Positions 8,155 to 17,626 are shown, numbered from the stretch's first letter. The stretch: 64,000 nucleotides of DNA from JAFEDN01 sp963844565 (GCA_963844565.1 CAWJON010000001.1:62001-126000), one strand, 5' to 3'. Numbers and translations: made by a program. Notes: a model not told the origin generated them from the sequence alone.

Positions 8155-10444
8155 CTACACCTCGGGTAATATGCAGTCGGAGCAATTGAGCAGCGCGTAC
8201 CATATTAGTTAAGGCTGGCTCTACTTCACGCCAACTGCGTGTTTTTAACCCGCAATCTGGATTAACCCACAATTGGTTAACTGGAATATATTTTAGAATT
8301 TTTTTCAGTCGATCCAAAATTTCTTCACAGCTTGGAACCCGAGGGGAATGGATGTCATAAACGCCAGGCCCAATCTCATTGGGATACGAGAATTTTTCAA
8401 ATGCACTTAATAATTCAAATTCTGATCGATAACTTTCAATGGTGATCACATCAGCATCTAAACTGGCAATTGCCTGAATGATGTCATTGAATTCAGAATA
8501 ACACATATGCGTATGAATTTGCGTTTCATCTGCGACCCCGCTGGACGCCACTCGAAAACAAAAAACCGCCCAAGCTAAATAAGTTTGCCAGTCCTGTTTA
8601 CGTAATGGCAAAGATTCGCGGAAAGCCGGCTCATCAATTTGAATAATTTTAATGCCAGATTTTTCCAAATCCTGCACTTCATCTCTAATCGCCAAAGCGA
8701 TTTGTAAAGCCGTTTCTGATAAAGGTTTGTCATCGCGCACGAATGACCAAGCAAGAATTGTCACCGGCCCGGTTAACATACCCTTTACTGGACGCGAGGT
8801 TAACGATTGAGCGTAGTTAATCCATTCGGTAGTCATCGGCTGAGGGCGAGATACATCACCAAAAATAATCGGTGGTTTCACGCATCGAGAACCATAACTT
8901 TGCACCCATCCATGTTCGGTGAAAGCAAAACCACTCAACAATTCGCCAAAATATTCCACCATGTCATTGCGTTCCGCTTCACCGTGGACTAATACATCTA
9001 GACCTAACTGTTCTTGTTTTAATATAATTTCAGCAATATGTGCACGGATCGCTTGTTGATAAGCGCCTTTTTCCATCTTCCCTGCCAGAACAGCCTGTCT
9101 AGTTTTGCGAATTTCTTTGGTTTGTGGAAATGAGCCAATGGTTGTGGTTGGAAAATTAGGTAAATTCAAAACCTGCCGCTGACGCTCGGCCCGAATGGGA
9201 TAAATGTTTTGTCTTTTCGCCATGTCTTGAGTTAAATTCTTAACGCGATCTCCAACTGCGGGTTGATGAATGCGTGAAGAATGCTGTCGACTTAACCAAG
9301 CCGCTTGATTTTCCTCCAGCTGCAATTGATATTTATCTTGACCTTCATTCAAGATATTTTTTAATAACGCAATTTCATTTATTTTTTGTTTGCCAAAAGC
9401 AAGCCAATTTTTTAATTCTGCATCTAAGTGGTGTTCATTGTTTAAATCAACCGGCACATGCAGCAATGAACAGCTGCTACCAATCCAAAGCTTATCACCG
9501 TGAGCTTCTTTAGCCTTATTCAAGGTTTGCAAAGATTGTCCTAGGTCAGCTCTCCAAATGTTACGCCCATTAATTATTCCTAAAGACAAAATGCGATCCT
9601 TAGACAGCTCGTTTAAAACTTTATCTAAAGAACCTTGAGCGGTTAAATCAATATGCAACCCATGGACGGGCAGCGCACGAATGACATTTAAATTTTCATC
9701 GATTGCACTAAAATAAGTAGTCAATAAACATTGCAGTCCATTCCACTTGATATTTTTATAGATCTCTAAAAAGGCTTGCTGCCATTCGTGAGAAAGATCT
9801 AAACCCAAAATAGGCTCGTCGATTTGCACCCAAGAGACATTATTTTTGCGTAGTTGCGTCAATAAAGCCTGATAAGCAGGGAGTAGCTTTTCAAGCAGGG
9901 CCAACTTGTCAAAACTTCCTCCTTTGGCTTTACCTAACCAAAGTAGAGTTAAGGGGCCCAACAAAACCGGTTTAACAGAATAATTTAATTTTTGAGCTTG
10001 TTGGATAGTCTGCAGATAAAAATCCGCATGCAAAGTAAAATTTTGATTACGCGTAAATTCTGGGACGATATAATGGTAGTTGGTGTTAAACCATTTGGTC
10101 ATTTCACACGCCGTGGTTTCTAATCCGCCTGGCGCTTGACCTCGAGCCATACAATATAAAGTGTTAATGTCGGTTTGTTTTTGAATTTGCCGAAATCGTT
10201 CTGGAATCAAATCAAATAAAGCACAAGTATCTAAAACATGATCATACCCACTATAAAAAGTGTCAACGTTAATAAAATCTAAACCGGCTTCTGCTTGAAC
10301 TTGCCAATTATATTTTTGAATATTAAGTATCGCTTCATTTAATTGTTCAAGTTTAATTTCTTCTCGCCAATAGGCTTCGAGAAAAGTTTTCAATTGTCGG
10401 CTGGCGCCGATTCGGGATGAACCTAAAATATGCGCTTTGATCAT
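8141..10444 (-). CDS. metE: Cobalamin-independent methionine synthase
   Basis: 5-methyltetrahydropteroyltriglutamate-homocysteine methyltransferase, last step of methionine synthesis without B12. 767 residues from the chosen ATG (E. coli MetE has 753). It has the N-terminal barrel with ILGSSRIGASRQLK and the C-terminal catalytic barrel beginning TTTIGSFPQT. Zinc ligands are seen as HMC (in THMCYSEF), a Glu in the ITIESYRS region, and the Cys of NPDCGLKTR. The ATG at 10444 follows a GGGGG ribosome-binding site 6 bases upstream; a longer frame through the terminator hairpin has only a TTG and is rejected. Having MetE suggests B12-free methionine synthesis. Confidence 0.95.
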   Translation of the reverse strand: MIKAHILGSSRIGASRQLKTFLEAYWREEIKLEQLNEAILNIQKYNWQVQAEAGLDFINVDTFYSGYDHVLDTCALFDLIPERFRQIQKQTDINTLYCMARGQAPGGLETTACEMTKWFNTNYHYIVPEFTRNQNFTLHADFYLQTIQQAQKLNYSVKPVLLGPLTLLWLGKAKGGSFDKLALLEKLLPAYQALLTQLRKNNVSWVQIDEPILGLDLSHEWQQAFLEIYKNIKWNGLQCLLTTYFSAIDENLNVIRALPVHGLHIDLTAQGSLDKVLNELSKDRILSLGIINGRNIWRADLGQSLQTLNKAKEAHGDKLWIGSSCSLLHVPVDLNNEHHLDAELKNWLAFGKQKINEIALLKNILNEGQDKYQLQLEENQAAWLSRQHSSRIHQPAVGDRVKNLTQDMAKRQNIYPIRAERQRQVLNLPNFPTTTIGSFPQTKEIRKTRQAVLAGKMEKGAYQQAIRAHIAEIILKQEQLGLDVLVHGEAERNDMVEYFGELLSGFAFTEHGWVQSYGSRCVKPPIIFGDVSRPQPMTTEWINYAQSLTSRPVKGMLTGPVTILAWSFVRDDKPLSETALQIALAIRDEVQDLEKSGIKIIQIDEPAFRESLPLRKQDWQTYLAWAVFCFRVASSGVADETQIHTHMCYSEFNDIIQAIASLDADVITIESYRSEFELLSAFEKFSYPNEIGPGVYDIHSPRVPSCEEILDRLKKILKYIPVNQLWVNPDCGLKTRSWREVEPALTNMVRAAQLLRLHITRGVDVQL

Positions 10445-10464
10445 ACGAAACCCCCACATTAGGC

Positions 10465-10531
10465 AAAAAAAAACCACCTCGACTAAAGCGTAGGTGGTTT
10501 TTTGTATCGCTTTAGCCAAATTTGTAAAGCG
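10465..10531 (-). promoter_or_regulatory. Probable transcription attenuator upstream of metE
   Basis: On the minus strand an intrinsic terminator (arms ACCACCT/AGGTGGT extended by A and T runs; 10465-10503) ends about 20 bases before the metE ATG. Its loop, CGCTTTAGTC, can pair with GGCTAAAGCG (10508-10517), giving a 10-bp stem with one G-T pair that would compete with the terminator. That same segment can pair with CGCTTTA (10525-10531), giving a 7-bp stem that would free the terminator. This is the 1:2 / 2:3 / 3:4 arrangement of classic attenuation. I see no SAM riboswitch fold and no Met-rich leader peptide. Confidence 0.65.
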
Positions 10532-10567
10532 CTTGCAAGCTGGAGCTCAAATTAGCGCTATCATTTG

Positions 10568-10596
10568 ATCTTAACTTATTAATCTGTAAACCGCAA
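10568..10596 (-). promoter_or_regulatory. Candidate sigma-70 promoter for metE-metF
   Basis: On the minus strand TTGCGG (10596-10591) and TAAGAT (10573-10568) are separated by 17 bases. Transcription would start near 10561 and give a leader of about 117 bases that contains the attenuator. This is a motif-level prediction only. Confidence 0.45.
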
Positions 10597-10674
10597 TAGG
10601 CAATTGCATAATACCCATCACTAAAATTATGGTTATTGTGATATACTATTAAAAAAAACTAATATGGAGGTTTT

Positions 10675-12576
10675 ATGAAAATGTCTCTTACCACTACATC
10701 TCTTTCTTATGCAACCAAAATAGCCACGATACTGGGTGAGGACAAAGAAGAAAAATCCAAGAGCCTATCACAAGAATGTGAATTCAAATCAGCAGATCAA
10801 CTTATCAACACTTTGCAGCAAGTAACCTCGCTACTAAAAGCTTTAGAACTCGACCCTAATGAGATCAAAATCGAGAAAACAGAGGAGTCCTCACCTCTGA
10901 ATAATTTTAAGAAAGCAATTGAGGTTTTAAAAAAAAATAGACCGCAACTCGAAGACATTTCATTGCAGGTTGAAGTGGGTGAATTTTTAAAAAAACGAAG
11001 CCTTTCCTTTCTGGAAACTAATTATAAAAAAATCGGAATTACTGACTCCATACCCTACAACAAACTTGCTAATTTCTTTACTCTCTTTTGTCATCCTGAA
11101 AGTTTAGCCGCTTTTTTAGAGTTAACTCCTACACAATCAATAAATATGCAGAGTGGTATAAGAAATTTCATGAAATTGCATTTTCTTACACTTGATTTAA
11201 TGTTATTTAGACTGGAACCCACTTTTTCCTCTTACGCAGATGAAATTCCAAAAAATGCCCGTGAAATTGCGAAAAGAGATAGCACTCTTTTGATAGATAA
11301 ACTCAATGACGAAAAAAACTATGCTCAAACAACCATGACATTTGCGCAATTTATAGCAGCAGTTTTTAAAGGAACAGAAATACCTGCAGATTGGAAGCGT
11401 AACAATGAACAAAGAATCAAATGCCAAGAGGTTGAAGAGTTAGTGTTTCGTCAATTAGACATAGAAGTATCGTCATCTATTTTTAATTTGGTACAGTTTC
11501 AAAATTCCGACAGTGAGGTTCTTTTTAAAAAACTGGAGATAACGCTTAACGAATATCTGCTTTTTTTGAATCAAAATCTAGGCAATGGCATTCTAACTTT
11601 AAAGGAAAAAGACGATGCCCATATACCCAGGGTTGCTGAATTAATAAAAGAATGTCAAAACCATCAAACCCTATTTAAAAAGCTTAATTCAAGAGGCGAA
11701 AGCGCCAATACAGTTAAGCAATTTATAGCAAGAATACAGTCAATTCCTTCTTTAAAACAGGATACGTCTCTGTCTCTTTTATCAACCACAATAGATATAG
11801 GCACACATACACCACCACCCCCGCTCTATACAACTCATCCCGAATTACAAGGTTATAAACAATCTACCTTTACTCCGACTGAGACGACAGCGACTGAACC
11901 CGTTGCTGAGCAAACTCAAGAAACTAATTTGCCAATTTCGACAACACCTCCGGAGTTAACGGGTAGGATAAAAATTCTCGCTGGTCTGCAAAAACAATCA
12001 ACTGCAACGCCGGGAGAAAATAATGAAGTAACAGCAGGGCCCATAAAACTGTTGACGGCCGGTCAGGTGCAATTACGCAATGTCAATCAGACTCCAAACT
12101 TTAAACCAAAAAAAACTAATCCAAATTCACCCTTAACACCGATTAAATTACGCAAGGCTAGCGTCATTAACCCTACAACCCCCAAACCCGCAGAAATTCC
12201 AAAAACTGATTCAGACAAACCATTAACACCTCATCAAATAGCCAAAAAAAGAGAAGAAGACGCGAAGAAAACACAAGAAGCAGAACAAGGAAGATTTAGT
12301 AAGACTCCAGCCGGAAGAAAAAGTATTGTGGGCAGTAGTAGCGTTACAAATCCAGGCTTATTTCACTCGCAGTCAACCAGAGCTTTACCAACAACACCAA
12401 AAGCGTCAACGACTCCTAATCCACTGGTAAGATCTAATACCGTTGTGCAGAATAAAGGGGACTCTAGTTTATTCCCAACCGTTGCACCTAAAGTTGAAGA
12501 GGATTCAAATTTATCGAGTTCAAGTAGTTCGAGCAGTTCGAGCAGTTCGAACTTATCATCTTCATCTTCATCTTAA
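10675..12576 (+). CDS. Large unknown protein with Thr/Pro-rich region and poly-Ser tail (putative effector)
   Basis: A 633-residue protein without a recognisable family. Residues about 1-365 are predicted mostly helical and charged. Residues about 370-600 form a low-complexity linker rich in Thr, Pro, Lys and Ser. The end is a serine tract interrupted by NLSS, encoded by a 9-base repeat of the type AGTTCGAGC. There is no signal peptide or membrane segment. GGAGG lies 6 bases before the ATG, and a TATACT (10642-10647) is a plausible -10 box. It is convergent with the next gene and divergent from metE. The size, low complexity and lineage-restricted look fit a Dot/Icm type effector, but that is inference. 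Confidence 0.6.
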   Translation: MKMSLTTTSLSYATKIATILGEDKEEKSKSLSQECEFKSADQLINTLQQVTSLLKALELDPNEIKIEKTEESSPLNNFKKAIEVLKKNRPQLEDISLQVEVGEFLKKRSLSFLETNYKKIGITDSIPYNKLANFFTLFCHPESLAAFLELTPTQSINMQSGIRNFMKLHFLTLDLMLFRLEPTFSSYADEIPKNAREIAKRDSTLLIDKLNDEKNYAQTTMTFAQFIAAVFKGTEIPADWKRNNEQRIKCQEVEELVFRQLDIEVSSSIFNLVQFQNSDSEVLFKKLEITLNEYLLFLNQNLGNGILTLKEKDDAHIPRVAELIKECQNHQTLFKKLNSRGESANTVKQFIARIQSIPSLKQDTSLSLLSTTIDIGTHTPPPPLYTTHPELQGYKQSTFTPTETTATEPVAEQTQETNLPISTTPPELTGRIKILAGLQKQSTATPGENNEVTAGPIKLLTAGQVQLRNVNQTPNFKPKKTNPNSPLTPIKLRKASVINPTTPKPAEIPKTDSDKPLTPHQIAKKREEDAKKTQEAEQGRFSKTPAGRKSIVGSSSVTNPGLFHSQSTRALPTTPKASTTPNPLVRSNTVVQNKGDSSLFPTVAPKVEEDSNLSSSSSSSSSSSSNLSSSSSS

Positions 12577-12634
12577 ATCGGAGAATAAGTTTTAGCTAAA
12601 ATAAAAACTTCTTTCTACGGCGAAATGAGGGGTT

Positions 12635-14389
12635 TTAAAAAAAATGATAAACATCTGCTTCAGTTTCGTTAGCGCTAGTCTCTTTTGTCGGAGTTCCAGA
12701 ATTAATACTTCCATTGGTACCAGTGGTATCAGTTTGACAACAGCAACAAAAAACAGATAACCACATTGATTCACGGCGCGATGCTGGTTGAAAACTTGCG
12801 CTGATTCTGCGATGTGTACGCACAACTGAAGAAGACGTTGTTCTGGCAGACTCCAGAACGGTTGGAAGTATGGGCGTTTCAGAAGAGTTTGATAATGTGC
12901 TACTAACCGATCCCGCGGAAGACTGAGACGCTGTCGAAGTGGTCGCTGCAACTCGCTTACTCGGTGATGGCGGGAGAGATGAGGTTGAAACGCCTGACCG
13001 AGATAAGTAATCATTAACTGAATAAATAGCTGTATCAATTTCTTCCCTTAAAGTTTCGATTTCTGCGGTAATCCGTTGTATTTTTTCATCAGGTTGCCAC
13101 TTCTTTAAGGAGTTTTCGTTAGCGGTTAACTCACCCTTATTAGTCTCCAACTTCTTTTTTATTTTCTTATATTCTTCTTCATAAAGTTTATGACGTTCAT
13201 CAGACTGTGTAGAGGAGCTGAATTCTTCCGAACAATAACCATCTAGTAAGATAGTAAAATTAAGGCACTTATTATTTAATTCCCTTATCATTTTGGAAAA
13301 AAACAAATAAAAATCCTCCCACCCCTTATCAATCGAAAATCTTTTACGCGGCAGTTTTTTTAAAATCGAATCTAATAAAGATTCAAGAAACGCGTCTTGT
13401 CCAATAGTACTTTTTTCTCTAACCACAAAAGATCGGCTGCCTAACAATGTTGGGGTAGGCGCTCGGTGAAACGCATTGGACATTGACTCAATTTTTTGGG
13501 TTTGCTCTTGTATTTCCATAAATTGCGCAGCCGATTGATCTATTTGCTTTTTAATATCAGCTTGAGCATTTTTAATTTCATTTTGAATTTTCGACACAGT
13601 ATCATCTGCTTTTATATCAATTGAAGTCGCAAGAAAATTTTTCCACGCCGTGAGATCAATTGAAATCTTCTCCTCAATCTTGGTTTTAAATCCTTGTTCA
13701 TACAACTTGACTTCTAGAAGACGTGCCTTAAGTTTTTCTGCTACTTGCTGTAATCTTTTAAGTTCAACGTCATCCATTTGGCTAATATTTTTTTTAATTT
13801 TCAGTTTGGCCTGAACTCCCTTCTGCTCAAAAAAATAGTTCAATTTTTTAACGTGATACCATTCATAAACAACAGAATAACTATGCTGTAAATAATTCAA
13901 TTTATTCATAACATAAGCAAATAATAAAACTATATCCAAAATAAGCCCAGTTAGCTCCGGATTTAACTGATATTTTTTGGTACTCTCTGTATTTTCCAAT
14001 AAAAATAAACCCATCTGCGAATGGAATTCAGCCTTACATTTTTGTCTATAGTCATCAGAGTTTTCACAGAAAACAGCTGGTTCGCATAATATTTTTTCAC
14101 GATCTAATTTATTAAAGGAAACACGCAGTGCTTTTGATAATGAAAAAAATTGCTCCGCAGTATATCCTTTTTCGAATAGTTTTTCTAATTTAGAAATTAA
14201 TTCTTCCCGATAGTTCAATGAACCTTTCTTTTCTGCACCCCCTCCTAAAATCACTCGATCCAATAATTTCTTTATCTCCAATAAACTGTCTTTTATTTCA
14301 TTAGCTTTCTCCAAAGGTAATGAATGTTTCTTTTCAGGGCTCGCCGGTACGTTAGAAGGTGCTGAAGAAGTTAGAATTGATGGTTTCAT
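12635..14389 (-). CDS. Coiled-coil protein with CCCC cluster and acidic C-terminus (putative effector)
   Basis: A 584-residue protein of unknown family. Charged helical segments with coiled-coil character lie around residues 205-300 and 400-470. A Ser/Thr/Pro-rich linker (about 480-540) follows, then WLSVFCCCCQTD near residues 543-554, four consecutive cysteines next to hydrophobic residues. The last residues, KETSANETEADVYHFF, are Glu-rich with terminal aromatics, like the E-block of Legionella Dot/Icm substrates. A Cys cluster beside hydrophobics is typical of host S-palmitoylation sites, known for Legionella effectors such as GobX. Together this suggests a translocated, membrane-targeted effector. 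It is convergent with the gene ending at 12576. Confidence 0.6.
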   Translation of the reverse strand: MKPSILTSSAPSNVPASPEKKHSLPLEKANEIKDSLLEIKKLLDRVILGGGAEKKGSLNYREELISKLEKLFEKGYTAEQFFSLSKALRVSFNKLDREKILCEPAVFCENSDDYRQKCKAEFHSQMGLFLLENTESTKKYQLNPELTGLILDIVLLFAYVMNKLNYLQHSYSVVYEWYHVKKLNYFFEQKGVQAKLKIKKNISQMDDVELKRLQQVAEKLKARLLEVKLYEQGFKTKIEEKISIDLTAWKNFLATSIDIKADDTVSKIQNEIKNAQADIKKQIDQSAAQFMEIQEQTQKIESMSNAFHRAPTPTLLGSRSFVVREKSTIGQDAFLESLLDSILKKLPRKRFSIDKGWEDFYLFFSKMIRELNNKCLNFTILLDGYCSEEFSSSTQSDERHKLYEEEYKKIKKKLETNKGELTANENSLKKWQPDEKIQRITAEIETLREEIDTAIYSVNDYLSRSGVSTSSLPPSPSKRVAATTSTASQSSAGSVSSTLSNSSETPILPTVLESARTTSSSVVRTHRRISASFQPASRRESMWLSVFCCCCQTDTTGTNGSINSGTPTKETSANETEADVYHFF

Positions 14390-14541
14390 GTATACATTCC
14401 CTATTTATTTTTTGAATACAAAGTCCTATCGTTTCAATTTAACACAATCCATTATCCATAACAATTCCAACTAGACTTTTAGTTACAAATCTAGCTATGA
14501 TAGCAAAATTTAAAATCTGATAATAAAATAGGGAATCCCAG

Positions 14542-15849
14542 ATGCGCGCAAACAGTCGTTTTATCACCGCCGTTTTTTTTATTCTTATCCCCTTTCTAAA
14601 AAACGCACCTACAGCTGAAAGAAGACTAATCATAAAAAAATTGGTTCATCGATCGCAACTAGACGCTGAAAATCCTCAATCCCCATTTCAACCCTCAGTA
14701 GGAAAATTAGCTTATCAAGACGTTTTATTTCGCAAAGAAAATTTGTTGAGACTATACAAATATACTGAATCAGAAATTTTGGCAAAACTGACCGAAGAAC
14801 ATCTTTATCTAACCGCCGACTTTGTCGATTTTAAAATTAAAGACGAATTTAAACGACACTGCTTCGATGAGATCCGAAAAGCAATGCCAGATAAAAAATT
14901 AACGATAGATGATTATATCCAAGATCATGAAATAAAAGATAGAAAATTGAATAACAAAGAAGATTTTAATCGATGCTGTCTCGATGCGTATCATTTAGCG
15001 TCAAATTTGGAGATGTTTTTTAAAGAAATTTTTATCGACCCACTAGACAAATATTATTCACAATACAAGATGAGCGAAGCCATCCACTTACACTACGTTC
15101 AGATTATTAATCCTTTAAAAAACTATATTATGAGTCAAGCTGAACAATCCAAAAATGATCCGATAACCACAGAAATCGTTCAATCTTTTTTTATCCTGTT
15201 TGATTCTTCTTTTTCGCAGTTTAAATCTATTCCTCCTCTCGCACTAAAAACCTGCACGGATCAAGTCTGTAATTGGTTATTCATGCTGGTTGAATTTAGT
15301 CAAAAAATCTATACGGCTAAATTGAAAAATGAACACCATAATGCGCTTTTGCTGGCATTAAAAGATCTTCGAAATCCGGCCATGGAAATAGGCGAAGAAG
15401 TGATCAGTTTTTTTAGTCCATTGTCAGTTGCTCCTGTCTGTGAAATTTTACCCGTGTTTTTCAAATCCTTTCAAACCGATGCCGATAAAATTAGCCTTGA
15501 ATTAAGCCCTGCTGCGGCTTTAATTATCCGCAACCTGTATCATTTACTTCAATATAAAACACATTCCCAAGCGTTAAAATTAGAAATTAAAAGTCTTGAT
15601 GAAAAAGCGAAGGCTTTGGACTCCAAAATTGGCGCCTATTCCGAATATTTGAGAGGCACATCACAACTGTTTGAAACAATGACTCGCGAACCCGTAACTG
15701 TGACAGCGAAAAAACCGGTTAAAGAAGCAGAAATAGCGCTTAAAACATGGATTGACCCAAGAATTAAAGACCAAGAAAAATTAAGCGCCCTAAAGATAAA
15801 AATTGAACAAGCAGAAAAAGGATTGGAACATTTAAACTCTCTAGGTTAG
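14542..15849 (+). CDS. Unknown helical protein, 435 residues
   Basis: No recognised family. The N-terminus has a hydrophobic stretch (FITAVFFILIPFL, residues 7-19) that could be a signal anchor; the rest is charged and predicted helical, with a coiled-coil-like end (about 350-435). An AGGGA lies 7 bases before the ATG. The gene is divergent from the CCCC protein and shares its roughly 150-base promoter region. Placement beside two effector-like genes suggests a related role (inference). The true start is not certain. Confidence 0.55.
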   Translation: MRANSRFITAVFFILIPFLKNAPTAERRLIIKKLVHRSQLDAENPQSPFQPSVGKLAYQDVLFRKENLLRLYKYTESEILAKLTEEHLYLTADFVDFKIKDEFKRHCFDEIRKAMPDKKLTIDDYIQDHEIKDRKLNNKEDFNRCCLDAYHLASNLEMFFKEIFIDPLDKYYSQYKMSEAIHLHYVQIINPLKNYIMSQAEQSKNDPITTEIVQSFFILFDSSFSQFKSIPPLALKTCTDQVCNWLFMLVEFSQKIYTAKLKNEHHNALLLALKDLRNPAMEIGEEVISFFSPLSVAPVCEILPVFFKSFQTDADKISLELSPAAALIIRNLYHLLQYKTHSQALKLEIKSLDEKAKALDSKIGAYSEYLRGTSQLFETMTREPVTVTAKKPVKEAEIALKTWIDPRIKDQEKLSALKIKIEQAEKGLEHLNSLG

Positions 15850-15874
15850 TTAATAAATCCCTCCTGCAAACCGC

Positions 15875-16831
15875 TCAATAACCTTTTGATTTATTGACTT
15901 CATTAAGCAAAGGATGTTGCTTTAGAAAACGCCGGTAATTTTCCAATATTTGCGGGATAGCAGTAGCCGGCTCGGTAACCGAAGCAATGTGCGGGGTTAC
16001 TCGGATTTTAGGATGGCTCCAAAAAGGGTGGTCGCTAGGTAACGGCTCCTGACGAAATACATCAATGCAAGCCCCAGCCAGTTGAGCTGAATCAAGCGCT
16101 TCCAGCAAATCATCTTCTACCAGTTGTTCACCGCGACCCAAATGAATTAAAACCGCCCCTTTAGGTAACTGCTCGAAAGTTTTTTTATTTAGGATGTTTG
16201 TGGTCTCAGGGGTTAACGGCAACAGGCAAACCAAAAAATAACTTTTGCTTAAAAAATTGGAATAGGCTGATTTCCCAGCAAAATGTTCTATGTTTTCTAA
16301 ATTCTTAATGGAATTACTCCATGCATGCACCGGCAAATTAACCTTTTCCAGAAAGTTGAGGGAATATAACCCCAAGTATCCTGCACCCATTACACCAACT
16401 GGTTTATCGGTTAGTTGGAAAGGCGGTTCCTTAAACCAGATTTTTTGTTGTTGATTCTCATTCCATACGTCTAAGCGTTTAGCGTAATATAAGACATTTG
16501 CCAAGACATAATGAGCAATATCCTTAGCCATATGCGGATCTTTAAGGCGAGTCAATTTTACACCTTCAGGAAAGTCGGGGTCTTTAAGAAATTTATCCAC
16601 CCCTGCAGCCAAAGAAGCTACAACTTTGAGATTAGGAAATAGTTTAAATAACCCTGGTGGCGGCATCATAGCAAGAATAAATTCTATCTCTTCCGGGTTA
16701 CCGGTTTGCGGATAGATACGGAGCTCCAGTTCAGGGGCTGCCGCTAGCCACGCTTCACGGCATTGGTCAATAAACCAATGCTGTTTCTTTCTTTCCTCTT
16801 CATCTTTCCCATAAACTAGTAATGCCACCAT
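15875..16831 (-). CDS. ghrA: Glyoxylate/hydroxypyruvate reductase A
   Basis: D-2-hydroxyacid dehydrogenase of the GhrA subfamily (E. coli GhrA is 312 residues; here 318). It reduces glyoxylate and hydroxypyruvate with NAD(P)H. The substrate-side segment SLAAGVDKFL, the nucleotide-binding loop GVMGAGYLG (about residue 145), and the catalytic trio in HLGRGE (Arg), FRQEPL (Glu) and TPHIASVT (His) are all present. It appears to be a single gene that faces away from the divergent unknown gene upstream of it. Confidence 0.9.
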   Translation of the reverse strand: MVALLVYGKDEEERKKQHWFIDQCREAWLAAAPELELRIYPQTGNPEEIEFILAMMPPPGLFKLFPNLKVVASLAAGVDKFLKDPDFPEGVKLTRLKDPHMAKDIAHYVLANVLYYAKRLDVWNENQQQKIWFKEPPFQLTDKPVGVMGAGYLGLYSLNFLEKVNLPVHAWSNSIKNLENIEHFAGKSAYSNFLSKSYFLVCLLPLTPETTNILNKKTFEQLPKGAVLIHLGRGEQLVEDDLLEALDSAQLAGACIDVFRQEPLPSDHPFWSHPKIRVTPHIASVTEPATAIPQILENYRRFLKQHPLLNEVNKSKGY

Positions 16832-17018
16832 ATAAATATCCTGTAAACCGCGGGCGTTAGCCCATGACTTTGCGCAATGGGGGTATCCAAAGGGGGAGAA
16901 TGCGAATTCTTCCCCTTGGTCGCCGCCCGCGCGAACTTGTTCGAGCGGAGCGAAATATAACAGAGAAAATACCCCGGGCGTCAGCCCGGGGTATTTTATT
17001 TTCCGATAGCTCTAGCCG
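16832..17018. repeat. GC-rich palindromic intergenic segment
   Basis: The gap between ghrA and apt is much GC-richer than its surroundings and contains several inverted motifs: CGGGCGTTAGCCC near the start, an imperfect CCAAAGGGGGAGAAT / ATTCTTCCCCTTGG pair around 16890-16920, CGAACTTGTTCG, and the terminator listed separately. It has the look of a REP-like dispersed element. I found no second copy in this window. Confidence 0.45.
16966..16997. terminator. Strong bidirectional terminator
   Basis: A perfect 14-bp inverted repeat (AAAATACCCCGGGC / GCCCGGGGTATTTT) with a 4-base loop. It has A/T runs on both sides and lies just after the apt stop codon on the minus strand. Confidence 0.85.
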
Positions 17019-17537
17019 CTAATCAAAACTCATGACCGTGCGACAAGTCATGCCCTGCCATTTGAATTGATTAAGCTGACAAAGATTAATTAAGCACATC
17101 ATTCCCACCACTTTATATCCTACATTCACAGCCAAGTTGGCGGCGGCTTCCAGAGACCCTCCAGTCGCCAAAATATCATCTACTATCAGTAACTTACTGC
17201 CATCGCCGCGCTGCATTTCCAAGCTACTTTCACCATATTCCAAACCGTAATGGATATTTCCAAACACACGAGGCAACTTTCCGGGTTTCCTAATCTTCAC
17301 AAACCCCTTTTTGTGTTTATAAGCTAGAGCTGAGGCAAAAATAAAGCCGCGGGATTCTATTCCTGCAATTAAATCAAAGGTTTGCCACTCAGGAGTAGAA
17401 AATAAGATGCTCATTGCCTCAATGGTTTCGTTAAAATGAGTCTTTAGGAGCGGTGATATATCTTTAAATAGAATACCCGCTTTCGGGAAGTTAGGTATTT
17501 CTATCACTAAATCTTTTAAACGATGAAAATCTTGCAT
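17019..17537 (-). CDS. apt: Adenine phosphoribosyltransferase
   Basis: Purine salvage enzyme (adenine + PRPP to AMP). Visible are the N-terminal IPNFPKAGILFKDISPLL block, GIESRGFIF, and the PRPP loop LLIVDDILATGG (about residue 120). The ATG at 17537 gives 172 residues and starts as homologs do (MQDFHRLKDLV); a longer frame has only a TTG and adds an unlikely hydrophobic leader. It is divergent from the unknown gene at 17627 and followed by a strong terminator. Confidence 0.93.
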   Translation of the reverse strand: MQDFHRLKDLVIEIPNFPKAGILFKDISPLLKTHFNETIEAMSILFSTPEWQTFDLIAGIESRGFIFASALAYKHKKGFVKIRKPGKLPRVFGNIHYGLEYGESSLEMQRGDGSKLLIVDDILATGGSLEAAANLAVNVGYKVVGMMCLINLCQLNQFKWQGMTCRTVMSFD

Positions 17538-17626
17538 GAAAGTGATGATATCTAAAAGAATAGCTATTGACAATATATAAAAAAAAGATGATAATGGGGA
17601 AAATTTGTTTAAAAAGAGGAGTTCAC

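Noticed and set aside
10445..10570. SAM-I riboswitch in the metE leader
   Set aside because: The leader is too short and lacks the conserved core; only the terminator with competing stems is seen.
10561..10590. Possible PmrA box (TTAAC/TTAAT repeats) between metE and the 10675 gene
   Set aside because: Half-sites are 8 bases apart instead of 11 and too far from the -10 box of the 10675 gene.
12592..13038. 148-codon frame near the end of the CCCC protein
   Set aside because: Different frame of the same strand inside a real gene; composition is not protein-like.
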